Below are positions 11,168 to 23,745 of a stretch of DNA of 64,000 nucleotides, in pieces; the stretch's first letter is position 1; every line of letters starts with the position of its first letter. Both the position numbers and the translations under genes were made by a program. The stretch is from Portulaca oleracea. Taxonomy: Eukaryota; Streptophyta; Magnoliopsida; Caryophyllales; Portulacaceae. Location of the stretch: assembly GCA_029582165.1 (NCBI GenBank), contig CM055876.1, positions 11,238,501 through 11,302,500 on the forward strand. The letters run 5' to 3'. Under the pieces are notes generated by a model. It did no database searches. It saw nothing but the letters and a program-made list of their open reading frames with translations, and was not told where the DNA came from.

Positions 11168-12617
11168 AACTGCACCTTGGACCATGATCCGAGCCATCGG
11201 TCGAGACAAGCATCTTGACTGTCGCCATCAATACGCCCCTCCACAGGGCGTAGCCCCGCAGGGCTCTCACATGCTCAACTCATCAACGTTAGGATTTGAT
11301 GCCGCAGTTCCTGTCACAGTAGACCCCGGTAGCGTGTATAGGTTGCCGTTCTTGGTTCCCTTCATATGAACCATTGAAATTCTGCACGCTTTCTGGACAC
11401 CATCTTCTGCTTCGTACCTGCAACCGTTAGCCTCAAAGGTACCCAAAGAAATTCGATTACGGGTTATTTTCGGAATATAACGAACCTCCTTCATGGTTCT
11501 AACAATTGTATCATGGGTCTGTATCTTGATGCTACCAATACATGCAACCTCACAAGTCGGGTCGTTGCCCATAGTCACAACCCCGGTGTTAAGACTCTCA
11601 TAGGACTCAACCAGTCCTTATGAGGACACATGTGGTAGGTGCACCCAGTACCAAGAACCCACTCATTCCAAGCTATCCTACTTACCGAGGTAACCAAAGC
11701 CTCATCCGTAACTATAAACCCGTCACCATCTGAATCAGACTCAACACAGTTTGTTGTACCAGTTATGGTGCGGTTATCCTTACTACCCCTCTTTTGAGAT
11801 TTCTGCTTTGTCAAACATTTACTCTCTACATGCCCCATTGTTACCACTGTAATTACACTTCTTATGCTGGTGAGGACTCCTAGACTTTGAACGGTTTTTA
11901 GACTCCCCTCTATTCCCGTTGCCATCATTGCCCATTTCCCTTCCAAACAAGCCCTCACTAGTATGGTCATCACCCTCACTATCAAATCTCTCCTTAGACA
12001 GTAAACAAGCTTTTACTTAACTAAGGTTAAGGACACCACGGTTCCCACACAACATGATCTCTTTAAATTGTTTATGTGATGCAGGTAGGGACAAAATTAA
12101 ATGAAAAGCCTCATCCTCATCAGTGTGTTTCTCATCCATTGGTTCTAACTCAGTAATAATAGAATCAAATTCAGTGATATGTGCTTGCATAGTAGTATCT
12201 TAGGGCATTCTCAATATGTAGAGTTTCTCCTTCATTCTATACTTGTTGGCAAGACTCTTCGACATGTACAACTCTTTTAGTTTGGTCCAAAGCTCCCGAG
12301 GTTTCTCGATATGCATCACCTCTCTCTGAATATGCTCTGCCAAGCACAATTGAATCCTTGCAAGAGTCTTATCTTCTTGCTTCTTCCACTCCCGTGGACT
12401 TAGGTTACCTTTAATCTCGTTCTGGAGCTTTTTGAAGTCTCATCGCTCATAGTTTCATCAGTCTTCAAATCGGGATACTCAATCACATCCCACAACCTTT
12501 GCTGAATCAGGACCGACTTCATCTACAGTCTCAACATAGTGAAACTCATTGTTCCATCGAATTTTGTAATTTCACACTTCGTGATCAAAGCCATCTCCAC
12601 CTTGCTCTGATACCACT
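11168..12617 (-). pseudogene. gag: Array internal segment I2: gag-protease
   Basis: Protease is split at 11,578/11,575 by loss of one A in the Asp-Trp-Phe stretch (plus strand CTCAACCAG for CTCAAACCAG), giving frames 11,985-11,575 and 11,578-11,267. The gag frame has the shared lesions, and a TAA replaces a Ser codon near 12,200. It is almost identical to the right part of I3 at an offset of 2,685 bp. Confidence 0.86.
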
Positions 12618-13265
12618 TGTTAGAGAAAATCAATAGTAGCAAGGTAACAGCGGAAGCGAAATAAATAATGAATTGAGATGACGGAAATTACGACATAATT
12701 CAGGAAAAAAATAAGAGCGATGAGACAAAACCTGGTTTACGTGGGAAACCGAAGAAATCGAAGAAAAAACCTACGGACGACGACAGCCAGAAAACAATCC
12801 ACTATGAGAAAGGAGGAGTACAACCTGGTCACTATCACAGCGTGTGAAGCGATCCACAACAGAGGAGATTACAACAACAAATCTCTCTCACTCACAACTC
12901 ACAATCTTTCTCTCTCGTGATACACTTTGAAAATATTGGTGAGACCTTTTTCCCTTTCAATATTTTCTCTCTTGCTCTGGTGTAGTTTAGGTGGAGATAC
13001 AAGTTTAATATTTATACTAATAGAGAAAAAAGTAAACTAGGTTAAAATAATAAGATAAAAACAAGCAGTTGTCGCCGCTGACAAAAAACGGATCTTCGAA
13101 GGAGGCGGTCGCAGCCCCTTATAGCGCTAGCAGTGTCTCCCATATAGCGCCCGCTGTGCTTCGTGCTGGCAGCGTCCGGGACACGATGGTAGCCTTTTTG
13201 AGCGACGTCTGCTCTTCTCTCGTTTTGGACCCCACCGAGGATCCAATGGGCCACAAAACCCAACA
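12618..13265 (-). repeat. Array LTR L3 (648 bp)
   Basis: Full-length, intact TG and CA ends, TATA box at 13,009-13,018. Very similar to L4. Confidence 0.88.
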
Positions 13266-13728
13266 AACTCCACCTTGGACCATGATCCGAGCCATCGGTC
13301 GAGACAAGCATCTTGACTGTCGCCATCAATACGCCCCACCACAGGGCGTAGCCCCGCAGGGCTCTCACATGCTCAACTCATCAATGTTAGGATTTGTTGC
13401 CGCAGTTCCTGTCACAGTAGACCCCTGTAGTGTGTATAGGCTTCCGTTCTTGGTTCCCTTCATATGAACCATTGAAATTCTGCACGCTTTCAGGACACCA
13501 TCTTCTGCTTTGTACCTGCAACCGTTAGCCTCAAAGGTATCCAAAGAAATCAGATTACGGGTTATGTTCGGAATATAACGAACCTCCTTCAGGGTTCTAA
13601 CAATGCTATCATGGGTCCGTATCTTGATGCTACCAATACATGCAACCTCAAAAGCCGGGTCGTTGCCCATAGTGACAACCCCGGTGTTAACACTCTCATA
13701 GGCCTCAAACCAGTCCTTATGAAGACAC
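13266..13728 (-). pseudogene. Array internal segment I3, left part: protease fused to LTR fragment
   Basis: Protease and pre-integrase part only, stopping at the CPHKDWF region where it joins an LTR piece at about 13,729. Reading on the minus strand, a chimeric 196-residue frame (13,955-13,365) runs from the unit tail through U3 into protease. It is nearly the same as 17,576-18,037. Confidence 0.82.
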
Positions 13729-13852
13729 ATATGGCGCCCGCTGTGCTTGGTGCTGGCAGCGTCCGGGACACGATGGTAGCGTTTTTGAGCGACGTCTGCA
13801 CTTCTCTCGTTCTGGACCCCACCGAGGATCCAAAGGGCCACAAAACCCAACA
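13729..13852 (-). repeat. LTR fragment at recombinant junction (124 bp)
   Basis: The outer 124 bp of an array LTR (U3 start), joined to protease sequence across a CAT microhomology (ACACAT / CCCATATGG). Its variants match L2. The same junction recurs at 18,038. Confidence 0.85.
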
Positions 13853-15303
13853 AACTCCACCTTGGACCATGATCCGAGCCATCGGTCGAGACAAGCATCT
13901 TGACTGTCGCCATCAATACGCCCCTCCACAGGGCGTAGCCCCGCAGGGCTCTCAAATGCTCAACTCATCAACGTTAGGATTTGTTGCCGAGAGTTCCTGT
14001 CACAGTAGACCCCGGTAGGGTGTATAGGTTGCCGTTCTTGGTTCCCTTCATATGAACCATTGAAATTCTGCACGCTTTCTGGACACCATCTTCTGCTTCG
14101 TACCTGCAACCGTTAGCCTCAAAGGTACCCAAAGAAATTCGATTACGGGTTATTTTCGGAATATAACGAACCTCCTTCATGGTTCTAACAATTGTATCAT
14201 GGGTCTGTATCTTGATGCTACCAATACATGCAACCTCACAAGCCGGGTCGTTGCCCATAGTCACAACCCCGGTGTTAAGACTCTCATAGGACTCAACCAG
14301 TCCTTATGAGGACACATGTGGTAGGTGCACCAAGTACCAAGAACCCACTCATTCCAAGCTATCCTACTTACTGAGGTAACCAAAGCCTCATCCGTAACTA
14401 TAAACCCGTCACCATCTGAATCAGACTCAACACAGTTTGTTGTACCAGTTTTGGTGCGGTTATCCTTACTACCCCTCTTTTGAGATTTCTGCTTTGTCAA
14501 ACATTTACTCTCTACATGCCCCATTGTTACCACTGTAATTACACTTCTTATGCTGGTGAGGACTCCTAGACTTTGAACGGTTTTTAGACTCCCCTCTATT
14601 CCCGTTGCCATCATTGGCCATTTCCCTTCCAAACAAGCCCTCACTAGTATGGTCATCACCCTCACTATCAAATCTCTCCTTAGACAGTAAACAAGCTTTT
14701 ACTTAACTAAGGTTAAGGACACCACGGTTCCCACACAACATGATCTCTTTAAATTGTTTATGTGATGCAGGTAGGGACAAAATTAAATGAAAAGCCTCAT
14801 CCTCATCAGTGTGTTTCTCATCCATTGGTTCTAACTCAGTAATAATAGAATCAAATTCAGTGATATGTGCTTGCATAGTAGTATCTTAGGGCATTCTCAA
14901 TGTGTAGAGTTTCTCCTTCATTCTATACTTGTTGGCAAGACTCTTCGACATGTACAACTCTTTTAGTTTGGTCCAAAGCTCCCGAGGTTTCTCGATATGC
15001 ATCACCTCTCTCTGAATATGCTCTGCCAAGCACAATTGAATCCTTGCAAGAGTCTTATCTTCTTGCTTCTTCCACTCCCGTGGACTTAGGTTACCTTTAA
15101 TCTCGTTCTGGAGCTTTTTGAAGTCTCATCGCTCGTAGTTTCATCAGTCTTCAAATCGGGATACTCAATCACATCCCACAACCTTTGCCGAATCAGGACC
15201 GCCTTCATCTACAGTCTCAACATAGTGAAACTCATTGTTCCATCGAATTTTGTAATTTCACACTTCGTGATCGAAGCCATCTCCACCTTGCTCTGATACC
15301 ACT
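13853..15303 (-). pseudogene. gag: Array internal segment I3, right part: gag-protease
   Basis: A complete-length segment resembling I2, including the same 1-nt loss that splits protease into 14,671-14,261 and 14,264-13,974. The active-site loop reads LGTW, so besides the missing Asp the second Gly is also lost. The pre-integrase end is private: an extra base near 13,990 changes the reading. Confidence 0.85.
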
Positions 15304-15951
15304 TGTTAGAGAAAATCAATAGTAGCAAGGTAACAGCGGAAGCGAAATAAATAATGAATTGAGATGACGCAAATTACGACATAATTCAGGAAAAAAATAA
15401 GAGCGATGAGACAAAACCTGGTTTACGTGGGAAACCGAATAACTCGAAGAAAAAACCTACGGACGACGACAGCCAGAAAACAATCCACTATGAGAAAGGA
15501 GGAGTACAACCTGGTCACTATCACAGCGTGTGAAGCGATCCACAACAGAGGAGATTACAACAACAAATCTCTCTCACTCACAACTCACAATCTTTCTCTC
15601 TCGTGATACACTTTGAAAATATTGGTGAGACCTTTTTCCCTTTCAATATTTTCTCTCTTGCTCTGGTGTAGTTTAGGTGGAGATACAAGTTTAATATTTA
15701 TACTAATAGAGAAAAAAGTAAACTAGGTTAAAACAATAAGCTAAAAACAAACAGTTGTCGCCGCTGACAAAAAACGGATCTTCGAAGGAGGCGGTCGCAG
15801 CCCCTTATAGCGCTAGCAGCGTCTCCCATATAGCGCCCGCTGTGCTTCGTGCTGGCAGCGTCCGGGACACGATGGTAGCGTTTTTGAGCGACGTCTGCTC
15901 TTCTCTCGTTTTAGACCCCACCGAGGATCCAATGGGCCACAAAACGCAACA
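15304..15951 (-). repeat. Array LTR L4 (648 bp)
   Basis: Full-length; the outer end reads CGCAACA (one substitution). TATA box at 15,695-15,704. Confidence 0.87.
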
Positions 15952-16937
15952 AACTCCACCTTGGACCATGATCCAAGCCATCTGTCGAGACAAGCATCTT
16001 GACTGTTGTCATCAATACGCCCCTCCACAGGGCGTAGCCCCGCAGGGCTCTCACATGCTCAACTCATCAACGTTAGGATTTGTTGCCGCAGTTCCTGTCA
16101 CAATAGACCCCGGTAGTGTGTATAGGTTGCCGTTCTTGGTTCCCTTCATATGAACCATTGTTACCACTGTAATTACACTTCTTATGCTGGTGAGGACTCC
16201 TACACTTTGAACGGTTTTTAGACTCCCCTCTATTCCCGTTGCCATCATTGGCCATTTCCCTTCCAAACAAGCCCTCACTAGTATGGTCATCACCCTCACT
16301 ATCAAATCTCTCCTTAGACAGTAAACAAGCTTTTACTTAACTAAGGTTAAGGACACCACGGTTCCCACACAACATGATCTCTTTAAATTGTTTATGTGAT
16401 GCAGGTAGGGACAAAATTAAATGAAAAGCCTCATCCTCATCAGTGTGTTTCTAATCCATTGGTTCTAACTCAGTAATAATAGAATCAAATTCAGTGATAT
16501 GTGCTTGCATAGTAGTATCTTAGGGCATTCTCAATGTGTAGAGTTTTTCTTTCATTCTATACTTGTTGGCAAGACTCTTCGACATGTACAACTCTTTTAG
16601 TTTGGTCCAAAGCTCCCGAGGTTTCTCGATATGCATCACCTCTCTCTGAATATGCTCTGCCAAGCACAATTGAATCCTTGCAAGAGTCTTATCTTCTTAC
16701 TTCTTCCACTCCCGTGGACTTAGGTTACCTTTAATCTCGTTCTGGAGCTTTTTGAAGTCTCATCGCTCATAGTTTCATCAGTCTTCAAATCGGGATACTC
16801 AATCACATCCCACAACCTTTGCTGAATCAGGACCGCCTTCATCTACAGTCTCAACATAGTGAAACTCATTGTTCCATCGAATTTTGTAATTTCATACTTC
16901 GTGATCGAAGCCATCTCCACCTTGCTCTGATACCACT
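15952..16937 (-). pseudogene. gag: Array internal segment I4: gag with protease deleted
   Basis: About 460 bp are missing: sequence jumps from the pre-integrase end to the zinc knuckle across the 6-bp microhomology CCATTG at about 16,156. The result is an 84-residue fusion frame (16,305-16,051) with no protease. Gag upstream is as in I2, with the shared codon-24 stop and frameshift. Confidence 0.87.
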
Positions 16938-17575
16938 TGTTAGAGAAAATCAATAGTAGCAAGGTAACAGCGGAAGCGAAATAAATAATGAATTGAGATG
17001 ACGGAAATTACGACATTATTCAGGAAAAAAATAAGAGCGATGAGAGAAAACCTGGTTTACGTGGGAAACCGAAGAACTCGAAGAAAAAACCTACGGACGA
17101 CGACAGCCAGAAAACAATCCACTATGAGAAAGGAGGAGTAAAATCTGGTCACTATCACAGCGTGTGAAGCGATCCACAACAGAGGAGATTACAACAACAA
17201 ATCTCTCTCACTCACAACTCACAATCTTTCTCTCTCGTGATACACTTTGAAAATATTGGTGAGACCTTTTTCCCTTTCAATATTTTCTCTCTTGCTCTGG
17301 TGTAGGTTAGGTGGAGATGCAAGTTTAATATTTATACTAATAGAGAAAAAAGTAAACTAGGTTAAAACAATAAGCTAAAAACAAGCGATAGCTTGTCGCG
17401 ACAAAAACGGATCTTGAAGGAGGCGGTCGACCCCTTATAAGCGCGGCGTCTCGTATAAGCGCGGCAGCCGGGCCGGCAAACGTCTTGGCGACACGATGGT
17501 AGCGTTTTTGAGCGACGTCTGCTCTTCTCTCGTTTTGGACCCCACCGAGGATCCAATGGGCCACAAAACCCAACA
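16938..17575 (-). repeat. Array LTR L5 (638 bp), U3 scrambled
   Basis: U3 between about 17,385 and 17,500 differs from its neighbours by many small indels exactly where the GC palindromes lie, while flanking sequence is nearly identical to L3/L4. This is either real local decay or assembly error. Confidence 0.8.
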
Positions 17576-18037
17576 AACTCCACCTTGGACCATGATCCGA
17601 GCCATCGGTCGAGACAAGCATCTTGACTGTCGCCATCAATACGCCCCTCCACAGGGCGTAGCCCCGCAGGGCTCTCACATGCTCAACTCATCAACGTTAG
17701 GATTTGTTGCCGCAGTTCCTGTCACAGTAGACCCCTGTAGTGTGTATAGGCTGCCGTTCTTGGTTCCCTTCATATGAACCATTGAAATTCTGCACGCTTT
17801 CAGGACACCATCTTCTGCTTTATACCTGCAACCGTTAGCCTCAATGGTACCCAAAGAAATCAGATTACGGGTTATGTTCGGAATATAACGAACCTCCTTC
17901 AGGGTTATAACAATGCTATGATGGGTCCTATCTTGATGCTACCAATACATGCAACCTCAAAAGCCGGGTCGTTGCCCATAGTCACAACCCCGGTGTTAAC
18001 ACTCTCATAGGCCTCAAACCAGTCCTTATGAAGACAC
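17576..18037 (-). pseudogene. Array internal segment I5, left part: protease fused to LTR fragment
   Basis: Same structure and nearly the same sequence as 13,266-13,728, ending at the same protease/LTR junction. A chimeric frame of 119 residues (18,264-17,905) crosses the junction; a private 1-nt change near 17,925 ends it earlier than in I3. Confidence 0.82.
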
Positions 18038-18161
18038 ATATGGCGCCCGCTGTGCTTGGTGCTGGCAGTGTCTGGGACACGATGGTAGCGTTTTTGAGCG
18101 ACGTCTGCTCTTCTCTCGTTCTGGACCCCACCGAGGATCCAATGGGCCACAAAACCCAACA
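18038..18161 (-). repeat. LTR fragment at second copy of recombinant junction (124 bp)
   Basis: The same 124-bp U3 piece and the same breakpoint as at 13,729, but its internal variant TCTGGG matches L6 rather than L2. Confidence 0.85.
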
Positions 18162-19604
18162 AACTCCACCTTGGACAATGATCCGAGCCATCGGTCGAGA
18201 CAAGCATCTTGACTGTCGCCATCAATACGCCCCTCCACAGGGCGTAGCCCCGCAGGGCGCTCACATGCTCAACTCCTCAACGTTGGGATTTGTTGCCGCA
18301 GTTCCTGTCACAGTAGACCCCTGTAGTGTGTATAGGCTGCCGTTCCTGGTTCCCTTCATATGAACCATTGAACTTCTGTACACTTTCAGGACACCATCTT
18401 CTGCTTCGTACCTGCAACCGTTAGCCTCAAAGGTACCCAAAGAAATCAGATTACGGGTTATGTTCGGAATATAACGAACCTCCTTCATGGTTCTAACAAT
18501 TGTATCATGGGTCCGTATCTTGATGCTACCAATACATGCAACCTCACAAGCCGGGTCGTTGCCCATAGTCACAACCCCGGTGTTAACACTCTCATAGGAC
18601 TCAACGTCCTTATGAGGACACATGGTAGGTGCACCAGATCAAGAACCCACTCATTCCAAGCTATCCTCTCGACCGAGGTAACCAAAGCCTCATCCGTAAC
18701 TATAAACCCGTCACCATCTGAATCAGACTCAACACAGTTTGTTGTACCAGTTTTGGTGCGGTTATCCTTACTACCCCTCTTTTGAGATTTCTGCTTTGTC
18801 AAACATTTACTCTCTACATGCCCCATTGTTACCACTGTAATTACACTTCTTATGCTGCTGAGGACTCCTAGACTTTGAACGGTTTTTAGACTCCCCTCTA
18901 TACCCGTTGCCATCATTGCCCATTTCCCTTCCAAACAAGCCCTCACTAGTATGGTCATCACACTCACTATCAAATCTCTCCTTACACAGTAAACAAGCTT
19001 TTACTTCACTAAGGTTAAGGACACCACGGTTCCCACACAACATGATCTCTTTAAATTGTTTATGTGATGCAGGTAGGGACAAAATTAAATGAAAAGCCTT
19101 ATCCTCATCAGTGTGCCTCTCATCCATTGGTTCTAACTCAGTAATAATATAATCAAATTCACTGATATGTGCTTGCATAGTAGTATCTTAGGCATTCTCA
19201 ATGTGTAGAGTTTCTCCTTCATTCTATTCTTGTTGCCAAGACTCTTCGACATGTACAACTCTTTTAGTTTGGTCCAAAGCTCCCGAGGTTTCTCGATATG
19301 CATCACCTCTCTCGGAATATGCTCTGCCAAACACAATTGAATCCTTGCAAGAGTCTTATCTTCTTGCTTCTTCCACTCCCGTAGACTTAGGTTACCTTTA
19401 ATCTCGTTCTGGAGCTTTTTAAAGTCTCATCGCTCATAGTTTCATCAATCTTCGAATCGGGATACTCAATCACATCCCACAACCTTTGCTGAATCAGGAC
19501 CGCCTTCATCTACAGTCTCAACATAGTGAAACTCATTGTTCCATCGAATTTTGTAATTTCACACTTCGTGATCGAAGCCATCTCCACCTTGCTCTGATAC
19601 CACT
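18162..19604 (-). pseudogene. gag: Array internal segment I5, right part: gag-protease
   Basis: Complete-length, resembling I6. Around 18,604-18,680 several short indels destroy the protease active-site region, which reads out of frame here. Gag frame 19,178-18,807 ends in the broken zinc knuckle. Confidence 0.84.
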
Positions 19605-20252
19605 TGTTAGAGAAAATCAATAGTAGCAAGGTAATAGCGGAAGCGAAATAAATAATGAATTGAGATGACGGAAATTACGACATAATTCAGGAAAAAAATA
19701 AGAGCGATGAGACAAAACCTGGTTTACGTGGGAAACCGAAGAACTCGAAGAAAAAACCTACGGACGGCGACAGCCAGAAAACAATCCACTATGAGAAAGG
19801 AGGAGTACAACCTGATCACTATCACAGCGTGTGAAGCGATCCACAACAGAGAAGATTACAACAACAAATCTCTCTCACTCACAACTCACAATCTTTCTCT
19901 CTCGTGATACTCTTTGAAAATATTGGTGAGACCTTTTTCCCTCTCAATGTTTTCTCTCTTGCTCTGGTGTAGTTTAGGTGGAGATACAAGTTTAATATTT
20001 ATAATAATAGAGAAAAAAGGAAACTAGGTTAAAACAATAAGCTAAAAACAAACAGCTGCCGCCGCTGACAAAAAACGGATCTTCGAAGGAGGCGGTGGCA
20101 GCGCCTTATAGCTCTAGCAGCGTCTCCCATATAGCGCCCGCTGTGCTTGGTGCTGGTAGCGTCTGGGACACGATGGTAGCGTTTTTGAGCGACGTCTGCT
20201 CTTCTCTCGTTCTGGACCCCACCGAGGATCCAATGGGCCACAAAACCCAACA
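19605..20252 (-). repeat. Array LTR L6 (648 bp)
   Basis: Full-length. Shares GCTCTAGCAGCG (for GCGCTAGCAGCG) and TCTGGG variants with L7. The TATA region near 19,999 carries one substitution (plus strand TATTTATAAT). Confidence 0.87.
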
Positions 20253-21702
20253 AACTCCACCTTGGACAATGATCCGAGCCATCGGTCGAGACAAGCATCT
20301 TGACTGTCGCCATCAATACGCCCCTCCACAGGGCGTAGCCCCGCAGGGCGCTCACATGCTCAACTCCTCAACGTTGGGATTTGTTGCCGCAGTTCCTGTC
20401 ACAGTAGACCCCTGTAGTGTGTATAGGCTGCCGTTCCTGGTTCCCTTCATATGAACCATTGAACTTCTGCACACTTTCAGGACACCATCTTCTGCTTCGT
20501 ACCTGCAACCGTTAGCCTCAAAGGTACCCAAAGAAATCAAATTACGGGTTATGTTCGGAATATAACGAACCTCCTTCATGGTTCTAACAATTGTATCATG
20601 GGTCCGTATCTTGATGCTACCAATACATGCAACCTCACAAGTCGGGTCGTTGCCCATAGTCACAACCCCGGTGTTAACACTCTCATAGGACTCAACCAGT
20701 CCTTATGAGGACACATGTGGTAGGTGCACCCAGTACCAAGAACCCACTCATTCCAAGCTATCCTACTGACCGAGGTAACCAAAGCCTCATCCGTAACTAT
20801 AAACCCGTCACCATCTGAATCAGACTCAACACAGTTTGTTGTACCAGTTTTGGTGCGGTTATCCTTACTACCCCTCTTTTGAGATTTCTGCTTTGTCAAA
20901 CATTTACTCTCTACATGCCCCATTGTTACCACTGTAATTACACTTCTTATGCTGCTGAGGACTCCTAGACTTTGAACGGTTTTTAGACTCCCCTCTATAC
21001 CCGTTGCCATCATTGCCCATTTCCCTTCCAAACAAGCCCTCACTAGTATGGTCATCACCCTCACTATCAAATCTCTCCTTACACAGTAAACAAGCTTTTA
21101 CTTCACTAAGGTTAAGGACACCACGGTTCCCACACAACATGATCTCTTTAAATTGTTTATGTGATGCAGGTAGGGACAAAATTAAATGAAAAGCCTTATC
21201 CTCATCAGTGTGCCTCTCATCCATTGGTTTTAACTTAGTAATAATAGAATCAAATTCACTGATATGTGCTTGCATAGTAGTATCTTAGGGCATTCTCAAT
21301 GTGTAGAGTTTCTCCTTCATTCTATTCTTGTTGGCAAGACTCTTCGACATGTACAACTCTTTTAGTTTGGTCCAAAGCTCCCGAGGTTTCTCGATATGCA
21401 TCACCTCTCTCTGAATATGCTCTGCCAAACACAATTGAATCCTTGCAAGAGTCTTATCTTCTTGCTTCTTCCACTCCCGTGGACTTAGGTTACCTTTAAT
21501 CTCGTTCTGGAGCTTTTTGAAGTCTCATCGCTCATAGTTTCATCAGTCTTCGAATCGGGATACTCAATCACATCCCACAACCTTTGCTGAATTAGGACCG
21601 CCTTCATCTACAGTCTCAACATAGTGAAACTCATTGTTCCATCGAATTTTGTAATTTCACACTTCGTGATCGAAGCCATCTCCACCTTGCTGTGATACCA
21701 CT
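20253..21702 (-). pseudogene. gag: Array internal segment I6: gag-protease
   Basis: Frames 21,275-20,904 (gag), 21,070-20,660 (knuckle end to protease loop) and 20,663-20,352 (rest of protease to the truncated pre-integrase end NVEELSM). Protease is split by the same missing A as in I2. Confidence 0.87.
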
Positions 21703-22331
21703 TGTTAGAGAAAATCAATAGTAGCAATGTAACAGCGGAAGAGAAATAAATAATGAATTGAGATGACGGAAATTAATTTAGGATAAAAATAAGAGCGTTG
21801 AGACAAAACCTGGTTTACGTGGGAAACCGAAGAACTCGAAGAAAAAACCTACGGACGGCGACAGCCAGAAAACAATCCACTATGAGAAAGGAGGAGTACA
21901 ACCTGATCACTATCACAGCGTGTGAAGCGATCCACAACAGAGGAGATTACAACAACAAATCTCTCTCACTGACAACTCACAATCTTTCTCTCTCGTGATA
22001 CTCTTTGAAAATATTGGTGAGACCTTTTTCCCTCTCAATGTTTTCTCTCTTGCTCTGGTGTAGTTTAGGTGGAGATACAAGTTTAATATTTATACTAATA
22101 GAGAAAAAAGGAAACTAGGTTAAAACAATAAGCTAAAAACAAACAGCTGCCATGACAAAAACGGATCTTGAAGGAGGCGGCGCCTTATAGCTCTAGCAGC
22201 GTCTCCCATATAGCGCCCGCTGTGCTTGGTGCTGGTAGCGTCTGGGACACGATGGTAGCGTTTTTGAGCGACGTCTGCTCTTCTCTCGTTCTGGACCCCA
22301 CCGAGGATCCAATGGGCCACAAAACCCAACA
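21703..22331 (-). repeat. Array LTR L7 (629 bp), short U3
   Basis: Lacks about 20 bp at 22,150-22,190, again in the palindrome cluster; it shares the small-indel pattern ACAAAAACGG / CTTGAAGG with L5. Confidence 0.83.
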
Positions 22332-23745
22332 AACTCCACCTTGGACAATGATCCGAGCCATCGGTCGAGACAAGCATCTTGACTGTCGCCATCAATACGC
22401 CCCTCCTTAGGGCGTAGCCCCGCAGGGCGCTCACATGCTCAACTCCTCAACGTTGGGATTTGTTGCAGCCCTGCCACGATGAGACCCGTAGAGTGTGTAT
22501 AGGGCTGCCTCGGTTCCTTCATATGAACCATTGAACTTCTGCACACTTTTAGGACACCATCTTCTGCTTCGTACCTGCAACCGTTAGCCTCAAAGGTACA
22601 CAAAGGAATCAGATTACGGGTTATATTCGGAATGTAACGAACCACCTTCATGGTTCTAACAATTGTATCATGGGTCCGTATCTTGATGCTACCAATACAT
22701 GCAACCTCACAAGCCGGGTCGTTGCCCATAGTCAGAACCCCGGTGTTAACGCTCTCATAGGACTCAACTAGTCCTTATGAGGACACATGTGGTAGGTGCA
22801 CCCAGTACCAAGAACCCACTCATTCCAAGCTATCCTACTTACCGAGGTAACCAAAGCCTCATCCGTAACTATAAACCCGTCACCATCTGAATCAGACTCA
22901 ACACAGTTTGTTGTACCAGTTTTGGTGCGGTTATCCTTACTACCCCTCTATTGTGATTTCTGCTTTGTCAAACATTTACTCTCTACATGCCCCATTGTTA
23001 CCACTGTAATTACACTTCTTATGCTGGTGAGGACTCTTAGACTTTGAACGGTTTCTAGACTCCCCTCTATACCCGTTGCCATCATTGCCCATTTCCCTTC
23101 CAAACAAGCCCTCACTAGTATGGTCATGACCCTCACTATCAAATCTCTCCTTAAACAGTAAACAAGATTTTACCTCACTAAGGTTAAGGACACCACGGTT
23201 CCCATACAACATGATCTCTTTAAATTGTTTATGTGATGCAGGTAGGGACAAAATTAAATGAAAAGTCTTATCCTCATCAGTGTGTTTCTCATCCAAGTGT
23301 TCTAACTCAGTAATAATAGAATCAAATTCACTGATATGTCCTTGCATAGAAGTATCTTAGGGCATTCTCAATGTTGGCAAGACTCTTCGACATGTACAAC
23401 TCTTTTAGTTTGGTCCAAAGCTCCCGTGGTTTCTCGATATGCATCACCTCTCTCTAAATATGCACTGCCAAACACAACTGAATCCCTGCAAGAGTTTTTT
23501 CTTATTGCTTCTTCCACTCCCGTGGACTTAGGTTACCTTTAATCTCGTTCTGGAGCTTTTTGAAGTCTCATCGCTCATAGTTTCGTCAGTCTTAGAATCG
23601 GGATACTCAATCACATCCCACAACCTTTGCTAAATCAGGACTGCCTTCATCTACAGTCTCCACATAGTGAAACTCGTTGTTCCATCGAATTTTGTAATTT
23701 CACACTTCGTGATCGAAGCCATCTCCACCTTGCTCTGATACCACT
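22332..23745 (-). pseudogene. gag: Array internal segment I7: gag-protease, multiple indels
   Basis: Small indels cluster at 22,466-22,515, breaking the pre-integrase end. About 30 bp are missing near 23,371, removing the MKEKLYTL part of gag. Remaining frames are 22,729-22,439 (protease) and 23,347-22,976 (gag). Confidence 0.83.

Noticed and set aside
13042..13368. Minus-strand frame of ~108 residues across unit tail, polypurine tract and U3, present in most units
   Set aside because: It spans PPT and LTR signals and has no known domain. Its persistence is explained by sequence identity among units, not by evidence of coding.
15755..16153. Repeated plus-strand frames of 119-135 residues (also near 10,971, 13,069, 17,496, 20,095 and 25,841) starting in the array LTR
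   Set aside because: They lie antisense to LTR U3 and the unit tail and contain no domain. They recur only because the units are near copies.
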